Source of the DNA: JAOAFX01 sp049700315
GTDB taxonomy: Bacteria; Hydrothermota; Tepidihabitantia; SM23-42; JAOAFX01
Assembly (NCBI GenBank): GCA_049700315.1
Contig: JBNAVN010000052.1
Coordinates: 1-16,271 of the forward strand
Reading direction: 5' to 3'
DNA length: 16,271 bases
A program made the translations under genes and the position numbers. This document shows positions 13,679-16,271 of this stretch, piece after piece (position 1 is the first letter of the stretch; each line of letters opens with the position of its first letter). The notes under the pieces are model-generated. The model worked only from the letters and a program-made list of their open reading frames with translations, had not been told where the DNA came from and made no database searches.

Positions 13679-15889
13679 TCATTTGGAAAAGCGGAATTCC
13701 TTTTCTCTGAATAATTTTACACAGATATCAACAATATCGACATCAAATAAAATTCCTTTGCCTTTACTGATATCTCCAAGTGCCTGGTCAAGACCCAATG
13801 CCTCACGATACGGACGGTGGGACATCATTGCCTCAACGATGTCTGCCACGGACAAGATTTTTGCCTCAATCATAATCTCGTTCCCTTTCAATCCATTTGG
13901 ATAGCCAGAGCCATCATTTTTTTCGTGGTGTTGAAGCACAATCTGTGCTATGGGCCAGGGAAAATTCACAGGGAGAAGAATCTCATAACCGACCTGACAG
14001 TGTGTCTTTATTATCTCAAACTCTGCTGGCGTCAATTTGGCAGGCTTGGCGAGAATTTCTGCGGGCACATATATTTTGCCAACATCGTGGAGCAGGGCAG
14101 CAATGCGGAGATAATCTATCATATCCTTTGAAACTCCTAATTCTTTCGCAATTGCACAGGTCAGTTCGGCAACACGACGTTGATGACCAGCAGTATAAGG
14201 GTCACGCTTTTCAACGGCCGAAGCAAGGGCAGTCACTGCACCTTCAAGGAGTCTGTCCAGCTGTTCGTAACTCTTTCTCAATTCCTGGTGTGCATAATAT
14301 GTATCACTCACATCCCTTGCCACGCCAAGGATTCCAGTCGGTTTACCTTCTTTGTCTCTTAGGAATTTAAATGTCGTCTCTGCCCAGATTATTGATTTAT
14401 CTTTTTTCCTTACCTGGAGGGTGAATGCGCGGAATCTTTCTTTATTTGATTCAGGTGATTTTTCAATCTCAAGTTCTTCTCTTAACACCTTCATAGCATC
14501 TGCGTAAGATTCCGCAGTCAGGAGTTTTTCAATCCCCTTCTGCAGCAACTCCCGGATATCATAGCCGAGTATCTTTATAGAAGGACTTACAAATGTAAAT
14601 CTCAAATTCATATCAATGATGAAAATAATCTCATTTATGCTATCGGTTATCAATTGCAACCGCTCCTGGCTCTTCATTAATTCCTGTTTAATAACCTCTT
14701 GCTCAGTAATGTCACGGGCAATGCCGCAGAGCCCCCAGACTTCACCTCTTTCATTATGGAGAGGGACTTTTATAGTATGGAATTTGAATCTCTTCCCCCT
14801 TATAGTTTTTTCAGGAAAACTTTCAAGCACTTCACCATTTAAAACCCTCTGGTCTTCAGAGACAACCTTTTGTGCATCTTCAGGACCAAAGAGGTCTGTA
14901 TCTGTCTTACCAATTATCTCATTACATTCCATTCCAAATAGATTTGCAGTACATTTATTTGCCATTATATATTTCAATGCCTTATTCTTTATAAATATGC
15001 AATCCCTTGCAGATTCAAAGATTGTGCGGAAGAGTTCTTCACTCTGTCTTAATTGTTCCTGCGCATATTTTTTCTCGGTTACATCCCTTACAAGGGCAAG
15101 TAGATATCCACCATCAGGCAACTCAAACCTTCTCAAACTCACTTCAGTATCAAATAATTTTCCATCAAGTTTCTTATGTCTCCATTCAAAAAATACAGAC
15201 TTACCTTTGAGTGCTTCATCCATCATTGCAATTGCCTTTTCTTTTGATGCCCTGCCATCAGACTGGAATTCAGGTGATAGTTCATATGGGTATCTTCCAA
15301 TTATGTCCTTCCCATCGCAACCGAACATCTCCATCGTTCGCTTATTACACTCTACAAATTTGTAATCATTAATTAGCATAATACCATCACCCGCGCTATC
15401 AAAGAGCGTCTGATACTTTGTTGTTATTCCGACAAACTTTTGTAAAAAATGTCTACTGTAATTTTGTAGAACTAATTTGTCTATTTCTAAGGAAGGGATT
15501 TTTGATTTTATCAAACCCGTGTTTATATTTTCAATAAGGTCGTTAAGTTTTGTAGCAAATTCACTCTCTGGTATGGTATTATCTATAACTCCATCAGCCC
15601 CAAGATGTTGTAGATATTCTAAATCTGTAGCATCAAAAGCACCAGAAGTACAGATTATCACCGGGATGTTTTGAGTCTTCTCAGCAGTTTTCACGCGGTA
15701 ACAAAATTGCAGACCATCCAAAACCGGCTGGAGAATTCCGCTCACTATGAGTTCAAAACCATTATCAAGCAATAATCTGAAGGCATCAACGCAATTGCTC
15801 ACTTCAACAACATCGTGCTCCTTGCCCTTTAGAGCATGACATAATATTTCCCGGCTTGCCGAATTATCATCCACAACCAACACTTTCAT
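13679..15889 (-). CDS. REC-PAS-PAS-PAS-HD-GYP signalling protein, probable cyclic-di-GMP phosphodiesterase
   Basis: 736 residues, no membrane spans. Residues 1-120 form a response-regulator receiver with the acidic pair Asp7/Asp8. The phosphoacceptor position in LIVSGILQPVLDG is Gly51 instead of Asp, and the usual C-terminal KP is replaced by DNTIP (103-107). Three PAS sensor domains follow at about 157-280, 285-405 and 408-535, each ending in an RDV/RDIT-type PAC motif. A helix leads into the HD-GYP domain (about 545-730) with His569, HDVGK (601-605), HHEKNDGSGYP (654-664) and the trailing SVADIVEAMMSHRPYR. All expected metal ligands and the GYP are intact, so hydrolysis of cyclic di-GMP is likely. 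AAGGAGG (15896-15902) lies 6 nt before the ATG, and the gene has its own promoter. No cognate histidine kinase or diguanylate cyclase is in the window. Confidence 0.93.
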   Translation of the reverse strand: MKVLVVDDNSASREILCHALKGKEHDVVEVSNCVDAFRLLLDNGFELIVSGILQPVLDGLQFCYRVKTAEKTQNIPVIICTSGAFDATDLEYLQHLGADGVIDNTIPESEFATKLNDLIENINTGLIKSKIPSLEIDKLVLQNYSRHFLQKFVGITTKYQTLFDSAGDGIMLINDYKFVECNKRTMEMFGCDGKDIIGRYPYELSPEFQSDGRASKEKAIAMMDEALKGKSVFFEWRHKKLDGKLFDTEVSLRRFELPDGGYLLALVRDVTEKKYAQEQLRQSEELFRTIFESARDCIFIKNKALKYIMANKCTANLFGMECNEIIGKTDTDLFGPEDAQKVVSEDQRVLNGEVLESFPEKTIRGKRFKFHTIKVPLHNERGEVWGLCGIARDITEQEVIKQELMKSQERLQLITDSINEIIFIIDMNLRFTFVSPSIKILGYDIRELLQKGIEKLLTAESYADAMKVLREELEIEKSPESNKERFRAFTLQVRKKDKSIIWAETTFKFLRDKEGKPTGILGVARDVSDTYYAHQELRKSYEQLDRLLEGAVTALASAVEKRDPYTAGHQRRVAELTCAIAKELGVSKDMIDYLRIAALLHDVGKIYVPAEILAKPAKLTPAEFEIIKTHCQVGYEILLPVNFPWPIAQIVLQHHEKNDGSGYPNGLKGNEIMIEAKILSVADIVEAMMSHRPYREALGLDQALGDISKGKGILFDVDIVDICVKLFREKEFRFSK

Positions 15890-15933
15890 AAAAAACCTCC
15901 TTCAGGGGCCGTTCGCATTTTACTTATACATAT

Positions 15934-15961
15934 ATTATAGACAGATTGATGAGAATGTCAA
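15934..15961 (-). promoter_or_regulatory. Consensus promoter of the HD-GYP gene
   Basis: On the minus strand TTGACA (15956-15961), 16-bp spacer, TATAAT (15934-15939), both hexamers perfect. Transcription would start near 15927, giving a leader of about 38 nt that contains the AAGGAGG site. Confidence 0.75.
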
Positions 15962-16088
15962 GCGAAATGTGCCTCGTCTTTAGGAAGAGTAACCCAGTAT
16001 AGAATAAAGCCCCAATTTCCTGATGTTAATGCGTCTATGGTTTAAAGATTTGGGTAGCATCCACGCCAATTAACCAATAGCCATTTCT

Positions 16089-16171
16089 GTAGGAGCGGTT
16101 TCCAAACCGCGACAATAATCCTTTCACCCCAATTCCGTAGGAGCGGTTTCCAAACCGCGACAATAATCCTT
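16089..16171 (+). repeat. Two tandem REP-like palindromic elements with a GTAG head
   Basis: Two identical 35-bp copies lie at 16089-16123 and 16137-16171, same orientation, period 48 bp, separated by 13 bp. Each begins GTAGGA and contains the perfect palindrome GCGGTTTCCAAACCGC (7-bp arms, 2-nt loop), followed by GACAATAATCCTT. A GTAG-type head tetranucleotide plus a GC-rich palindrome is the known layout of REP sequences mobilised by RAYT (TnpA_REP) transposases in gammaproteobacteria. The order of bases is close to the Pseudomonas REP core (GGGAGCGG ... CCGCGA). No RAYT gene is in this window. Confidence 0.75.
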
Positions 16172-16207
16172 GAAAAATCATCTGGCGTTCTACGGTTGCG
16201 AAATGCG

Positions 16208-16233
16208 TTTCGTCATACGGTTTCGTCTAACGG
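16208..16233 (+). repeat. Short tandem repeat, two 13-bp units
   Basis: TTTCGTCATACGG (16208-16220) is directly followed by TTTCGTCTAACGG (16221-16233), 11 of 13 bases identical. The first unit also forms a small hairpin with the preceding bases (CGAAA 16199-16203 with TTTCG 16208-16212). It is probably a degenerate intergenic repeat; function unknown. Confidence 0.5.
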
Positions 16234-16271
16234 CTAAATCCGAAATACAAATAATGTAAACTTGTTTATAG

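Larger units (their letters stand above)
15962..16271. other. Gene-free right flank
   Basis: About 310 bases without a convincing gene. Bases 15962-16088 show no clear structure. Bases 16089-16171 hold two REP-like palindromes, and 16208-16233 a 13-bp tandem repeat. A 48-codon open frame on the minus strand (16035-16181) consists mostly of translated REP repeats and lacks a ribosome site, so it is not called. Confidence 0.6.

Noticed and set aside
14616..15365. 249-codon open frame antisense to the PAS region
   Set aside because: It is a shadow of the REC-PAS-HD-GYP gene, whose domains and motifs are all in the other strand. No ribosome site or recognisable domain.
16089..16171. CRISPR array
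   Set aside because: Only two repeat copies, with a 13-bp spacer, far too short for CRISPR. The GTAG head and palindrome fit REP elements instead.
16035..16181. Minus-strand 48-codon frame ending in NGYWLIGVDATQIFKP
   Set aside because: The first two thirds are the REP palindromes, which stay in frame only because their 48-bp period is a multiple of three. There is no ribosome site and the family is not recognised. The C-terminal stretch looks protein-like but is too short to support a gene.

Overview
The window is AT-rich bacterial chromosome carrying ten complete protein genes and the first 20 codons of an eleventh. No tRNA, rRNA, CRISPR array, integrase or insertion sequence was seen. The best guess for the source is an uncultured thermophile-like lineage such as candidate phylum WOR-3. 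This rests on the S8 peptidase ending in a FlgD-like / type A sorting domain, the bacterial LonB-like protease, the stand-alone HARE-HTH protein and the coiled-coil zinc-ribbon protein. The assignment is an inference and is tentative.

Layout. (1) Bases 1-276: start of a leftward exported protein and a divergent promoter region. The rightward promoter (TTGACA, 16 bp, TATAAT) carries a perfect 8-bp inverted repeat between -35 and -10. (2) Bases 277-2691: Lon-family ATP-dependent protease, ended by a strong hairpin at 2692-2719 that also serves the converging genes. (3) Bases 7129 down to 2721: a leftward operon of holA (DNA polymerase III delta), a coiled-coil zinc-ribbon protein, leuS, and a small very basic HARE-HTH protein. 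(4) Bases 7130-7221: a compact divergent promoter region. Both holA and ispF have near-consensus promoters whose -10 boxes lie 5-6 bp from the ATG, so both mRNAs look leaderless. A 14-bp inverted repeat lies between the two promoters. (5) Bases 7222-11127: ispF overlapping a rhomboid protease, then a large secreted subtilisin-like peptidase. (6) Bases 11235-13666: a purine permease of the AzgA/PbuG type overlapping a long-form PRPP synthetase by 4 bp (ATGA), a likely purine-salvage pair. (7) Bases 15889 down to 13679: a REC-PAS-PAS-PAS-HD-GYP signalling protein with its own promoter, convergent with prs. (8) Bases 15962-16271: gene-free flank with two tandem REP-like palindromes and a short tandem repeat.

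The items most worth a second look are four. The secreted peptidase has about 315 residues with three Asp-box motifs inserted between its catalytic Asp and His. The divergent holA/ispF promoters appear leaderless and flank an inverted repeat. The HD-GYP protein's receiver domain has lost its phosphoacceptor Asp. The lon promoter contains an operator-like palindrome. Four promoters in the window match TTGA(C/T)(A/T)-N16-TA(T/A)AAT and a fifth has the same 16-bp spacer, so the spacer length seems a property of this genome.
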